From NCBI GenBank assembly GCA_001566745.1, contig KQ964419.1, positions 423,154 through 473,607 of the forward strand: a stretch of DNA of 50,454 bases, given 5' to 3'. The notes under the pieces were generated by a model. That model worked only from the letters and a program-made list of their open reading frames with translations. It was not told where the DNA came from and made no database searches. The first letter of the stretch is position 1. The number at the start of each line of letters is the position of its first letter. The position numbers were made by a program, and so were the translations under genes. The DNA comes from Conidiobolus coronatus NRRL 28638. Lineage: Eukaryota; Entomophthoromycota; Entomophthoromycetes; Entomophthorales; Conidiobolaceae. This document shows, piece after piece, positions 9,160 to 22,282 of the stretch.

Positions 9160-12100
9160 ATCATTGGCAATTGGCCAAAGATTTCTAATTATATCCAAGC
9201 ATAATACTAAAGTTTCTATTATTACCGATTTCCTTTTGGAAAATCTGGTCATTTTTCTCTTAATACTTGCTAATAAGACAGCTCTGTTAAAATCTTCGAA
9301 ACGTCGTTTTCTAGTTTTTAGCCAAATATTGACTTTTATTAACTGTTCTTTATTACACGCTATACATATTAATTATACCGCATTCGCAAATATAGATTTT
9401 ATTTGTTTTTTACTGGTAAATGATTGATAAAAGGCTAGTGGAAGAGATATTACTTGATTAGCTGTCGCGCATTTCCCTATAAATCTTAATTACACTTTTT
9501 AATCTACTTGGATGCTTAGAATATTACTCGTTCTAAATAAAGTTACTTGATTTAAATCTGAACTAAATGCTTATTGTTGAGAAATTAGTTCAACATTTAA
9601 ACTCTCTGTTCCTACTATATTTGCATATTTTTTAACTAAAAACTATTAACTCCAGCAAAAAAGAAGATCTATACTGATTAGATTAATATGGGTATCAGTC
9701 TAGATATGATCAATCCTTTATTAAAAATACATGTCAATATATCCGAATAATCACCTGATAATTTGCTCTAATCAAGCCTATTAACCCTACCAGTTCAATT
9801 AACATTGGTCACATTACCAGTTTTCTAAACTTGTCCATATGACCTTCTTTGATATTTTAATTGCCAATTTAATAAATTTTTATTTTTGTGTAATAAAAAG
9901 AATTCAAAACCTAGATTTTTCTGTACGTGACGGTATGCGGGTTCTGCTGTGTAATTTACGCGCTCTTTCCCGTTACTTTATATAGTATTTTTTATCTTAT
10001 CTATGAGCCTTAATATTAACATATTTGTCAATATCGGATGTTAAATAAAAGTTAATGCTAATTTTAATAGACATGAATCTTTGGATAATTTGAGACGGGA
10101 CGAATACTAAATAAGTATATAATATGCAGGCTGTCAGCTACTATTTAGTGATTTCAACTGACTCACATAACTGGTGACCTTGGATAGTATTAATTTAATA
10201 TCTTTTTTATTACAATCCATATAATATTATCCAACATAATTATCCCAATAAATTGTTCATGTCTTTTCAAGTTATAAAGTCAAAGTATATATTTCCTTTT
10301 TAGAATTAGTCTAATAATGATAAAAGTCTAGTGACTAGAGTTATACAAACGTGAATATTACTTTGTAATTATGATATAAATTCCCAAATTGATATAATAA
10401 AATAAACATTATATTGGAGAGTTAGTTTACAAAATAGCGAGAAATGTCAGGCTAGATTCAATATTGATCTTGTATAGGAAGTTTAATGGATATAAATATT
10501 TTTAATAATGTGTTAATATAGGCTTTACAAGAATTTTGATAGCCAGTTATATGATTCAATGATTATTTTAATCGTTATAATAAATATTAATATCTGCTAC
10601 CATTACTTACTAGATAGTCATACCTTGCTCTAATACTCTTAGTAATAAAAACACAGGAATCTTATGAAATTAACTAATTGGGATATATGCTTCCAAGTCT
10701 TTTACTGCTTTGCAAGTTGTTTATTCTAATTTTAGAACATGGATAAACTGTAGCTGATATGGATAATACTAATTAACGCATTGTGGTTAACGGCGCTTAT
10801 GCAGCTCGCGTTTTTTCATACTGAAATATGAATAAATTTATTATTTTATGCAGTGGAATAATGATGACGTTTTTGCGTATTAATTATTATACTATACGAG
10901 GAAAAAAGTCTAGATCTAATGGATTCTGTTGCTCAAGAGAACTTATTATTCAAACTGTGATGTTACTAGCTATGAATTCATTCAACCATAATAGCATCCA
11001 GTTTATGATCAATAAAAATGATTAATCAGAGCATTACTACTTATTTACTTAATCGTGCATTCTATTTATTTTTTATTATTTAAAGCACTATAATGGTTAC
11101 ATTAAGATCATTATAACTAGGTTTTATATGTGAATTAAACAAAATACTGCAGAAAATTATGTTAAAATATATATTACTATATTTGGTAATATTTAAATTT
11201 TAAAAAATTAATTAAGTGAATCATGATTTTTAATTATTTTTAAGGCTATTGAATCTTTAAAAGACATTCTAATAATATTATAATTTAAAGTTTAAATATA
11301 TAGCAGTGCTTTTTATAAATATTTTGAAACTAAATATAGTGCAATTTTATTATATATGATTAAAGTTAAATTCAATTTTATTAGATAATCTTCGTTTCAA
11401 AGCTTTTAAAAACATTATTGCCTTACAGCTAAATTATTAGATTTGTTTTAAAAGAAAGTTTTTATATTATCTCAAGAGATCATTATTAAAATTCAATGCT
11501 TAAAGATCAAAAACACTTAATTAAACAATCACGCTTTATATCAAATCTAGATACAATTGCAATATTTTAAATACCATTAATAACTTTTAATTAGTTATAT
11601 CGCTATAATTTAATTATTAAATGACTAATAATAGAAATAAAGCTCATTTCATTAATATAAATTATTAAAAAGTTAATATATCTAATTTAAGAGTATTGAC
11701 TAAGTTATATTCAACAAATGAAGCTAATTCAGGAGCAATTAAGATAAAAACTAAATATTATTTTTGCAATAATAAATATTTTTCAGCTATGTGGATTGTT
11801 AACTATATAGATATAGTGCTATATTTAATGTAAACTGGGATATTATAGCATAATAATATTCAACATAGGTTGAGCTAGCGCGCTGCTACAGAAAATTATA
11901 TCATAATAAAACATTGTTATCTTTTTTATCAATGAAGTTGTAATAGAATTGTGATAATTAGTTGAGAATTCTATTAATTACGCTGATTAAAAAGATATAA
12001 TTACAAGGCGCTTTATATAATATGCGACTTAAAGTTTTAATGATTCTTGGCTATTTTCAGTGTTCTGTAAATGGCCAAAAGTTTTATCTTTTTTAATTTA

Positions 12101-12915
12101 ATCTATATAGCTTGAGATATGTATACTATTACGTATTAACAAAGAGTCCTTAATGTATTCTACTTTTATTTAAGCAAATTGAGTACACTATCTAGTATTA
12201 AGTTAATAATAGAACATTATTATAATTGTATAATGCTCTAGATTAATGTGCGAATCCAAAGGGATTTTAAACCGACATTGTTGCACAAACTATACATTCA
12301 ATGATGAATTAAGCTTAAAAATTTAACATAATATATTGCAACTGTAAAATAATACTTCTATCTTAAATACAAACTAAAATAAGAAAGTATATTGAGTGAG
12401 AGAACTGCTATTTAATAAGGTAAATTTTCTAAACTTAGATAACTTTCGGGTTATCCTTTCTTTAGAGAATAAAAATAATCACCGAATTATACAATTTTTT
12501 TCTTTGTATAACTCAAGTGCGAAATCTTTGTGCTAACTTTCTCTAACTTTTTCCCCAGCCACTGCAGAAATACCAATATGAGAATTTGATTGGCACTAAA
12601 ATTGGGAATTTTAGAGCTCTTACCATATAAATTTATATTATAGGATAAAAGTTGAGTGGAACTAAAGCCTTTTAATACTTATCTAAGCGTTAATCTTAGT
12701 AACTGGTAAGCTAGAACTTCTATTACAAATCAATTTATCTAAATTTACTCATAAATTCGGTTATTTTCCTATATTTGTTAATAGACAGTTTATAATGGAC
12801 TTTTGAGTAAACTTTAGTCTAACAGATTCTGAATTTGATAAGAGCGCAACTTTTACTTATTTTGGTCACTTGGAATAAACTAGTAATTTGATAATTAGTG
12901 CTTCTCCTGAGACAA
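9160..12915. other. Gene desert, left part
   Basis: About 3.7 kb of AT-rich DNA with no recognisable gene. Short open frames, for example at 9164-9427 and 10828-11025, have no coding character and no family resemblance. Two patches with more G+C are visible, around 9930-9975 and 10780-10815. No copy of the window's MITE family is recognised here. Confidence 0.45.
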
Positions 12916-13059
12916 NNNNNNNNNNNNNNNNNNNNNNNNNNNNNNNNNNNNNNNNNNNNNNNNNNNNNNNNNNNNNNNNNNNNNNNNNNNNNNNNNNNNN
13001 NNNNNNNNNNNNNNNNNNNNNNNNNNNNNNNNNNNNNNNNNNNNNNNNNNNNNNNNNNN
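12916..13059. other. Assembly gap (N run)
   Basis: 144 undetermined bases. Both flanks are AT-rich non-coding sequence, so no gene is visibly interrupted. Confidence 0.99.
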
Positions 13060-14756
13060 TATATTGGGGCATATAATTTTTTAGATTGAATTAATAGGAA
13101 CTAAATATAGTCCACTGGAATAACTACTAAAATATAAAGATTCTATATAGCTTTGCATATGATGATTTATACGTTGATAAGTATCATAGTTCCAATACTA
13201 AGTCCTCATTAATCTAAATCAGATTATTTTTATTGTATTAGATAAAGTAATGACTGTTTCTTGACTGCTTAAATAATACTGCTGTTTAATCAATATACAC
13301 ACTTCATTATCTTATAAGAGTTGAATTAAATAACAGTGATACAACTGCTATATTTAAAACTTGCTAGAATATTTGTAAAAGTTTTATAGTAGTGAGAAAA
13401 AAATGTTATTTAAAATTCGGCTCTATTCAAATTTATTTGTATAAGGAGTATTTAGTTATACTCTTTTTCGCTACTGTATATTGATCATGTATGAATTTGA
13501 GATTAGTATATTGTTAGTTAGATATATTATATAATCTATTAATCAAACTAATAAGCATAGTGATTATAGATGTTTATAGCTGTGATTCTTCAGAATATTA
13601 CTACAAAAATCCAATTTTGTGGTTGATGTGTAGCGTAAAATGATAATAGAATAACATATATTGCCGAACTTTTTTATTTAGTTTAGCTGAAGTATGTTCA
13701 CTTCAATTTTAAACATTACATGTTTTATTAAGTTAATTTAGTAGCTTATACATTCTATAAAACTTAATTTAAGACTATAAATAATCATTGTATTTAATAT
13801 AATACAATAAATTATAATGAAAAGCTCAAAAATATATGAATTATTTTAAAAAATAGAAAGATTTATATGGTATTCTAGATTTATTAATATCAGTTCTTAT
13901 CGATTAAGCTGTGAAAATAATAAAGCATACTTGCATTAATTTTTTAAGCTTTGGTTTCAAAAGATATTTAATAAACTCTAGATAAGCTATAGTCTTTTTA
14001 ATTTGTCTAGATCTTTTATATAATAACTATATTTTTGCAAAATGTTTTTAAAGGATATGAAATAAATCTATTCATTAGTAGACTTATATATCTAAACAAT
14101 TTAAGCTTAAATTTATAATTCAATTTCCTGCTTTATGATATAATCTAAGAAATATTTGATAATGATTTAAAGAAAAAGCATAAAGCTATAATATTGCTTC
14201 AATAAAATATTATTAGCTATTTCTTTTTAGTACTCAGTAAAAATTTATTAATAAATTCATTTCAATAGATGAATTACTATAAACTTTGCTCCGAAACTCA
14301 AATCAGTTATTTAGGTATTATTATGTAAAAATCGCCACACATTTAAGTCTTCTTTTTATTGAATGAATTTCATTAATTTTTCAAGAATTACACAATAAAT
14401 AGAAATTTTAAGTTTAGAATACAGTATATTTTGTTTAAAGTTATTAATAGAAATATGATAGCATTAAAATAGCCAAATTAATTACATTAATATTGATTTA
14501 GTTTTATTAATGGTGTTAATTAATATTAAGCATTAAATAGATAAGTTTGAATTGAAGTAAACTTACTAGCTATCCAAGTATTCAATAACATATTTGTGGT
14601 TTTCTAGGATAAAAACTCAGGTGAAAGTTGTTTTCATTGTCTTTAATAAAGAGGTTTGGTAAAAATATAAAATTTTAAGATGTTTTATAGATTGAGAAAG
14701 CTGATAATTCTGAGATTAAGCTTTAGCTTAATTGTAAATTATCTAATAGTATTGTC
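13060..14756. other. Gene desert, right part
   Basis: AT-rich DNA between the gap and a MITE-like repeat. No open frame with coding character is seen. Confidence 0.4.
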
Positions 14757-15025
14757 ATATGAGTAATTCTAGTTAATTTGATTCAAATTTTGTAAGAGTC
14801 CATTACAAAATTTTAATTTTTTATAACCGATCCTTCATCGTGTATAGTCTTTATTTAATAGGGAATTGATTATAATATCATATTAAAATACTATATCACC
14901 AACTTTGACTAATAAAAGATACTCTTTGATAAGCTTTAAGCAATTAAAAATCAAAAACATTGCCAATAATCCTTATAAAAAATTTTGGTCAAATTTGTCC
15001 TCGTTTTAACTAGAATCTTTCATAT
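14757..15025 (+). repeat. MITE-like repeat, copy 1 (subfamily b)
   Basis: The ends are ATATGAGTAATTCTAGTTAA and, inverted, ATATGAAAGATTCTAGTTAA. The body is about 269 bp with no coding capacity. The interior (AATTTTTTATAACCGA, then TAGTCTTTATTTAATAG) matches copies at 17693, 35249 and 48254. The conserved ATAT at both ends is compatible with a TA or ATAT target. It lies about 240 bp beyond the 3' end of the GPCR gene. Confidence 0.85.
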
Positions 15026-15264
15026 CTCGTCTATATGGAAGAGATAGTAATTTTATATGATATATGCGTTCAAAACTAGTTTAAAAATTATTTCGAGCTA
15101 ATATCGGAGTAGAAGTTTTACATTATCCCGGATCTAGAACTTAAGCTGTTTAATTAAAAGAGTTTAAATCCATAGCTAAATGTATACTAAAAACGTAATT
15201 AAATCCGCTTATTTATATTAAATAATAAGCTAGTAATTTGAGACTAATTACAATTTTATTGTTA

Positions 15265-16206
15265 TTAGATAATCCTTGATATTAAGGTTTTTAACTTTAA
15301 TTTTATGTAGAAGAGTATGGAAATGAGCTCGTGGTTTAACTCCGGTTGGAAAGTAATTGCTAGAATTGGGTTTAAGGTGAAAGTAAAATACGTAAGAACC
15401 CCCGTTAAAGCTTCTACAATAGGTGATCTATTATATCCAATAGCAAATTTTAATATTAAAGTTATATACGAGAGGGCAAAGTTAAAGTTGTAAATTATTA
15501 TTACCGCTGTCAATTGTAATATGATTTTAAATTTTTGACTTTTAATAGCTGTTAAAGATGTTGTATCGTTTGACTTTTTGGCATCTGTTCTCATTTCATT
15601 CAATTGTCTATTCACTTTTAAACCAATTGAAAAGTAACAAATAGTAATTATCCAACAGGGTACAAAGTATAAAAAAGGAATTGCAATAGTCATTATAAAC
15701 GGAACATAACCCGGGTTTGAGTATGTATAACAACCTAGTCGACTTAGAGATGGACTTACGTCGTTAATAATACCTGCTGAGAAAAATATGTAGCTACAGG
15801 GGATAGACGCTATAATTATTACAAATAGCCAAAATCTAAAACTTTTCTCTATTTTTCGACAAACTATTAAGTATCTGAGTAATGAAAGCGTAGCAACAAT
15901 ATTCAATTCAACTCTAACAATCCACTGATACTCAACAACGTTAATCATGCACAATGTAGTACCCTTATCCATTATATTATACCCATATATAAGCTTCAGT
16001 ATACAAACTATTATTTTAGAAATAGCTATTTCAATTTCTACTAAGCTTAATATTACCATAATTTTCATTTCCGAGGACTTTGGCTTGATTTTAGTTATTA
16101 AAATATAGAGTAGAGTGAGGGCGAATATAAGTAGAAAAGTGGATAACATTAGTAATATCGAATGATATATAATGTTTATAGTGTAAATATTGTCAAGATC
16201 TGTCAT
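15265..16206 (-). CDS. Rhodopsin-like (class A-type) seven-transmembrane receptor
   Basis: Intronless 313-residue frame with seven hydrophobic segments (roughly 13-40, 47-73, 84-110, 124-146, 168-197, 226-252, 265-288). Visible receptor marks: Cys86 at the start of TM3 and Cys159 in extracellular loop 2, the usual disulfide pair; LLRYLIVCR at 109-117 at the TM3 end, where the D/E of the DRY motif is replaced by Leu; a basic third intracellular loop (198-225); and NPILAITF from Asn279 in TM7, corresponding to NPxxY followed by a short basic tail. By family, it should sit in the plasma membrane and signal through a heterotrimeric G protein. The ligand is unknown. A clear paralogue, broken, lies at 23317-24255. 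Expansion of such receptors is known in some entomophthoralean fungi. Confidence 0.8.
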   Translation of the reverse strand: MTDLDNIYTINIIYHSILLMLSTFLLIFALTLLYILITKIKPKSSEMKIMVILSLVEIEIAISKIIVCILKLIYGYNIMDKGTTLCMINVVEYQWIVRVELNIVATLSLLRYLIVCRKIEKSFRFWLFVIIIASIPCSYIFFSAGIINDVSPSLSRLGCYTYSNPGYVPFIMTIAIPFLYFVPCWIITICYFSIGLKVNRQLNEMRTDAKKSNDTTSLTAIKSQKFKIILQLTAVIIIYNFNFALSYITLILKFAIGYNRSPIVEALTGVLTYFTFTLNPILAITFQPELNHELISILFYIKLKLKTLISRII

Positions 16207-17692
16207 TTTTTCTAGATATATTACTCAGATATTATTATTTAAAATGGATAAAAAAGTATCGCTTTACAATACGGAAAGCTGCTATTTATTGCAGCTTGAA
16301 ATTGTGGTAAAGTTTTCAGCTTTATGGGCTGATTGGCTAATTTCTAATTGATTTAATTTAAAAATTAAAACTGATCAATGATTTTACTGAATCTATTACG
16401 AGTTGCTACAAGTTGCATCATTTGGAGTTTGTTTATATTAATATAATGATGTCATCTAAAAAAGTTTCATTAGTTAGAAATGACTTAGGTATTGGTTTAT
16501 TTTTGACGCAAAAAATATAGTCTGACTCTAATGATTTATTGTTTGCTAGCTTTTAGATTTTCACCTCAATCTAACTTAGATAATTAAAATTATCGTTGAT
16601 CTATTTTAAATTTTAAATATTATTTAGATTATTTTATAGTAGTTGGATTCAGTTCTATAATTTAAAAAGATACTAAGCAGTATTGCTTAGCTCAGTAAAT
16701 TTCAACTGAGAATTAAGATTAGCTAATCAAATTATATTTCAAGTATAGCTATAGATAATGATAAAAATTATTCATTTTAATTTTGTATTAATAATAAATT
16801 TATAAGCATAATTTGGTATTCTATACTCTTTATGAGAGCATTTATTGATAGTTAATGCTTATCACCTCTAAAAACTTAGCTAATATTGGCTGATACGCAT
16901 GAAATCAAATAATTATATTGTCGCATAAAAATCTGTGAAGATTTGAAATTGCGAAAATCAAAACCAAAATCAAATCTTTGATTTGAAGATTTTGACCAAA
17001 CCTGTCTCATGGTTAAAATAAGAATAAGACAATCTGAAGAACTTAGCCACAAAAAGAGATTTTGAGAAAGGATAAGCTTGTATAAAAGGAAATCAATTCT
17101 CATTATTGACCAGAGAGAAGGACAAGAACTCGGATTGTATACGGCATTTTGGAATATTATTCAATACCACGAACTGCTAAAGATACAATTTTACCAGATA
17201 CTTATCAAACGTATCTAGTTAGTTCTCATATATTAAGTAATCTTTAATAAACTATTCAAGTTAACTTCACTTTATAAAATTACCATCAGACAGGCTAGAA
17301 GCTTATTTCATTGATAATTTTATTTTAATTTAGCACCAAGTATTTTATTAGTTTTCGATACCTTTAAATATAAAATATAGAAGCTTGTAACTGCAAGTTC
17401 AATTATAAATTGTTATTGGAATTTAGGACAAATCACCATCCCCACCTAATTCCACAACAATATATTATAAAAATTATAATGCAGTTTGATTAGTTTTAAT
17501 CTCATTCTATAATTGAAGCTTGAATAAATCTATCTTGAAATTTCAAAAAAGTTGAAGTTTTATGTCTTGGTCTCTATTCAAAAGCTTGAGGGATATTTTT
17601 AAAATTACTTTTGTTTTTATATAGCAAGTATTTTCAAGTTATAATAATCTAAGTATCGTTTTAATAAGTGCTATCTATGTTAATATTAAAGG
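16207..17692. other. Intergenic
   Basis: AT-rich. A stretch at about 17130-17245 is open for some 37 codons on the plus strand but has no recognisable family. The 75-codon minus-strand frame at 16876-17103 overlaps low-complexity sequence and is not credible. Confidence 0.35.
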
Positions 17693-17917
17693 TTATGGTT
17701 AACTTGATCAAATGCTGTATAGCTCAGTTCAAAATTTTAATTTTTTATAACTGAGTTTTTGTTGTGTATAGTAATTATTTAATAGAGGATTGATGATAGT
17801 ATCATATTAAATACTATATTATAAATTTTAACTAATAAAAGTTATTCTTTAATAAGTTTTAAGCAGATAAAAATTATAAATATTTCAAAATTTCCTAGTT
17901 TTAACCAGAATCTTTGC
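17693..17917 (+). repeat. MITE-like repeat, copy 2 (subfamily b, 5' end eroded)
   Basis: Starts at TATGGTTAACTTGATCAAAT, lacking the outermost bases of the left terminus, and ends TTAACCAGAATCTTT. The middle agrees closely with copy 1, including a TTTTTTATAACTGAG and a TATTTAATAGAGGATTGATG segment. About 225 bp remain. Confidence 0.75.
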
Positions 17918-18728
17918 AGAAAATTAATGTTGAGCATAACTTAACTGTTCATTGTACAAATTTTTATCCTGTTACACTAAACTCTCACATATATTACTTA
18001 AAAATATGTAGTAGCTGAGATCGTGTTAAAGTCTCCAAGATTTCATTTACCATTACTAAAAATGAAATTATAACGTATATTTATGCCAGTTTATATCGCT
18101 CACGTGATTTTATATGGAACCATACTCAATACTATTTAATTCTAAAAGCTCTTTAGAAGCCTATTCCATCTATCTCAAATTTAAGTAATGTGTGCAAGAG
18201 CTGGCTGTAATTAAGCTACATCTATTCTAATTATACATAAGCTGCATGGCGATATCCCGATGGTTTAAAATGAAATGGTATATTAATCTTATTTGCACAA
18301 GCACCATTTATATTAATTTTGGCTTCATTATAAAAACAGAGTCAAGAGTCAAAGTTTTTCACTTAAAATTATCGCTTTTTATGTTGAAAATATGTTAGAT
18401 CTTGATTCTTATTTCAGTGGTGTTCAATGAAAGTATAAGCTATAAGTGTAATACAATTAGTGTAATTATAATTATTTTTGTCTATACAATATGATTCAAT
18501 TCATTTTTCTTAAATCTAGTAGAAATATGAATCAAATTGATCCTAGTAAGGTATTTTTTATTAATAATAAATCGATCGAAATTTTTAGTTACAATAATAC
18601 TCATATACTTCATTATGGCATTATGAGTTATGTTTTGTTACTCGATATATTGCTCGTTATTAATATAATCTACAAACAAACTTGCTTAAGATTTATTAAA
18701 AATATAGCTCAGGTAGTAGATATCATAA
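17918..18728. other. Intergenic, 3' side of the second AAAP gene
   Basis: AT-rich without a supported gene. A 94-codon plus-strand frame (18491-18775) runs into the last exon of the transporter on the other strand and looks like chance. Confidence 0.4.
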
Positions 18729-20260
18729 TTAATTATTTACTCGTTTTAATAACTCCAAGAAAGAAACATAAATAAAGTAGTTACCTAATGATAAACCAAA
18801 TAATACCATCAATATCATCCAAAATCCGTCTAAAGTAAAGATATTCTTTTTAAATCCATAGCTAAGTAAATAGTATACTACAGGTAATACTATGCTAAAG
18901 TACACTCCACTAACTGATCCCGTCACGTTGGTGAAAGTGTCAAAGAATTTAATTCCAATGATTAATAGCCACATTATTAGATAAGGGAAACAGTGAACTG
19001 TAACGTAGATTAGCTGGGATATTATAAAGTTCGACTGTAGCTTGTCTTTAAGACGTGGTCTTTCTTCATCAACTACTAATATCATACAAATCAGGCAACT
19101 TGTATAGGTTTGAATAATAAACATAACGGTTAAAAATGCAACCACCCAAGCTAGTAATAATGGTTAATAATATAGTTAATATTATTTAAAAATAACTTAC
19201 TTTGAGGCAAATTTGAATAAAAATTAATTTCTGCAACGTCACCATATGCCCAATACCCCATAATACCAATGAATAGGAAACTTAAACAAGTGATCAATAT
19301 ACCGAAAAATGCTGCTTTATCCCAGTTATCTGGGAATTTCATAGTTCTCTCCAGGTGGGGAAAATTTAATAATCCGGAGAAGCAGTAGAGGATCAAATTA
19401 AACCCGTTTGCAATGGTGGGGAGTTTAATGGAGTCATAGACTGGAGGATTTGTTTCATAATCAGGGCGGCATTGTACAATGCAAACTATGCAAATTGATA
19501 CTACGTTAAGTGAACCAATTACTCTAAGAAAATTTAGTTTTGGTTAGTCAGTGATTTCAATATTTATTTATCAGAGCTTACGAAGTGACTGCTGTATCGT
19601 TCATAGTTCTTATAAAATAGCCTGGAACGGCAATAGTTGCTATTGCTATAAGTGCGCTATATAATTATTTAGTTAATACCTGAAAAAATAATATAATAAT
19701 GCTTACCTTAGCATAAAGTATTCTGTTACTACATCATATAACTGAAGATATTTAAGGAATAATCTGACATTATCTAAAATACTGACTACAAGTACTCCAA
19801 CAGTGCAAATTTGAATAAAATGTGCTAGGACTCTAACTAGCTTGCCTATCCAATATCCGAAAAAATGCGTTGCAAGTGCTGTGAAGTCATATAAACGATG
19901 GCCTGGAACGCAGTAGAGTGCTTTGACAAGGTATTTGGAGCCTAGCCAAGTTAGCCAACTAGTCCATATGACTACAAAGATTCCAAACCAACCTGCTTGA
20001 GCAAATACCCAAGGCATACTTGGACAAACTCCAACAGTGAAAATTCCTACAAGATTAATTATAATGGAGAAGCTACCGGCTTTCCGATCATTATCATAGT
20101 TTTGAGTTAAGCCACCATGGCCATAGCCATATTTGCAAACATTACACTCCTTTAAGCTGTGAGTTTCGTCATTATAGATAACCGTTATATCTTTATCGTT
20201 ATCCTTTAACGAGGCGTCAAACTCGTTTAAATCAATAATAGTTGATGTATTGGCTGTCAT
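18729..20260 (-). CDS. AAAP-family amino acid transporter paralogue, four exons
   Basis: Exons 19707-20260, 19582-19656, 19201-19523 and 18729-19150 splice in phase to 457 residues. All introns have GTAAG donors and AG acceptors. The start is the ATG at 20260 (MTANTSTIID). The frame is open further up only to a TTG. The N-terminus is a long acidic region of about 70 residues with a CNVCKYGYGHGG stretch, then a first membrane segment where the usual GAGVLSLP is replaced by TVGVCPSMPWVF, followed by AQAGWFG. Later parts keep family marks: a CFSG-N-FPHLERTMKFP region and GIMGYWAYGD. For intron 1, the acceptor at 19657 follows a good branch-like TTAACTAA. A CAG nearer the donor would break the frame. 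Function: transport across a vacuolar or plasma membrane, substrate unknown. The changed TM1 motif suggests altered specificity. Confidence 0.8.
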
Positions 20261-22016
20261 ATTAATATAAAAAATACATATATTAAACAATATAAATATT
20301 GTAAAAAATAATCTAAAATGTAATCTATTAGGACTATTTATATTGATTTTAGTGATTTTATTAACAGTGTTTTAGCATATCATTTTTAGTTTCGAATTAA
20401 ACTAGAATTTATCTCATCCAAAATTAAAAGTGGAGATAGCGCTCATATTTGATAGTGTGATTTAAGCTTGTATTAAGATTAATTTTATTTTACTATGTTT
20501 AGCTTAATTGCATTATAGACTGTTATATATTTAGTATATATTATGGAATATCGTAGATAGGATTCTAAGATATAAAATTATCTGGTTTTCCTATTAACGA
20601 CTATTGATCTATTTAATTAACAAAATATCTTACATATTAAATAAATTTTACTCTTTTTAGTCATCAATGCCATAATTCTACTTCCAATAGTTAATCTTTT
20701 TTGGCTAAATTTTTTGTATAAAAGTCTTACATTTTTATCAACTTGCATGGATAACGGTCTGTTATTCATAATAATCGGTAACACTGTGTTCTTATAACAA
20801 AATAATTATGCGCTAATCACATACAATAGAACTTGAAAGCTTCGATTTAATAATAAATGTATTTTCATATTTTAAAGTTGGGTATATATTATTTTACAGC
20901 TAAGTTTATGTGTATTCTTATTCAATACATGGTTCTTACCAATCCATCAGTCACGATGTTTTTTAAATAATGAATAACCTCAGTTTTTATATAATACTTG
21001 ATATTTTATCATCTTTTAAAATAGAATGATTTTAAGCCTGCTAATCGTTACAGTCATTATTTAATAGGACTATTATCAATCTAAAAATGGAAATTTAATA
21101 CATATGTCATCATACTACAATATCTTGATTATTATCTAGCTTATTCTCATTGCATCATATAAATTAAAAATTTAATCTATTTTCTGTTAATGTAACCTTT
21201 TTCAGAAAATCTAACAGATAAACTTGGTGTATTTAAATTATATCATGAATGTTTAATTTTGAGATGGCTAAAATATAATAATAGATGAAGAAAGCACAGA
21301 TTTTGTTCCTTATACAAAATAAATCGAAAACAATCAAAATTTAAAGAAGTTTTCAGCTATAGCATAATTTTAATTATCTTATCAAAAGTTAAATACTGTG
21401 TTCTTTATGTATAGTTAGATAAGAAGCAAAAATTAAATTTAACCCCTCAATACTTTTATTTTCGCTATTTAATTATTCTCCACAATAATAGCGGATATAT
21501 CAACTAATCATTTTTGAGCTTAAATTAATTTTTTAAAGATTAAAATATTTTTATCTTTAACTAATAATAAATAGCTATTTTAAAAATTGTAACTATAATT
21601 AAGCCATATATAAATATATATTGCATATATTGATTTTAATATAAAATGTATTTTTAAATATTTAATATGCTATAAGTAAGTTTGTTTATTTGTATAATGG
21701 CGAAAAAGATATGATTTTTCACGCTAACAAGCTTATCAAACTCTAAGCCACATTGTTTTAACTATTAATAGAAGTACAATGGTAATCACTCTACTGTAAA
21801 GGTTCTATAACTATTATTTTATTCGAGACAGTAAATAGTGAGTTTTAAATATGATTAATTTATAATTTATAATTTATCTGTATGATTACCAGATAGACAT
21901 GTTACTGGACAGTGTGTACTCTTTGAAAGATCTCATTTAAGCATTAATTGCAAATTGAATTGAATATTCAGTTATTCCTAATATTATTACCTTAATAATA
22001 GATTTTATAATACTTA
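20261..22016. other. Intergenic
   Basis: About 1.75 kb of AT-rich DNA. No gene, RNA or additional repeat copy is recognised. Confidence 0.4.
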
Positions 22017-22282
22017 ATATGAGAGATTCTGGTTAACTCAACCCAAATTTGTATGAACTATGTTAAAGATTTTAATTTTAATATAAGCAAGTTAATACCA
22101 CATATAGTTATTAAATAAAAGAGAAAAGTTAATAATATCATATTATATCGCTGTAATAAAAATATTAGCTAATAAAAAAGGTTGTTTAATACGTCTTAAT
22201 ATGTAAAATCAAAAAAATTATAAATTTGCCTTATATAAAATTTTGGACCAAATTTCCTTGATTAAACCAGAATCTCTCATAT
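22017..22282 (+). repeat. MITE-like repeat, copy 3 (subfamily a)
   Basis: The best-preserved termini: ATATGAGAGATTCTGGTTAA at the left. At the right, the complement begins ATATGAGAGATTCTGGTTTA. 266 bp. The interior contains the ATATAAGCAAGTTA segment shared with copies at 25365 and 35978 and absent from subfamily b. Confidence 0.85.

Noticed and set aside
9164-9427. 87-codon plus-strand frame next to the transporter promoter
   Set aside because: Composition is that of chance AT-rich sequence, it lies in the upstream region of a strongly supported gene, and shows no family resemblance.
10828-11025. 65-codon plus-strand frame in the desert
   Set aside because: No domain, no conserved motif and no neighbouring exon.
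12866-13089. Open frames spanning the N run
   Set aside because: They consist almost wholly of undetermined bases.
16876-17103. 75-codon minus-strand frame
   Set aside because: It overlaps a short internally repetitive stretch (AAATC/GATTTG-like words) and has no recognisable protein features.
17130-17245. Plus-strand open stretch of about 37 codons
   Set aside because: Two frames are open at once and neither resembles a known protein; too short to claim a relic.
18491-18775. 94-codon plus-strand frame
   Set aside because: Runs antisense into the last exon of the AAAP paralogue and has no coding signs.
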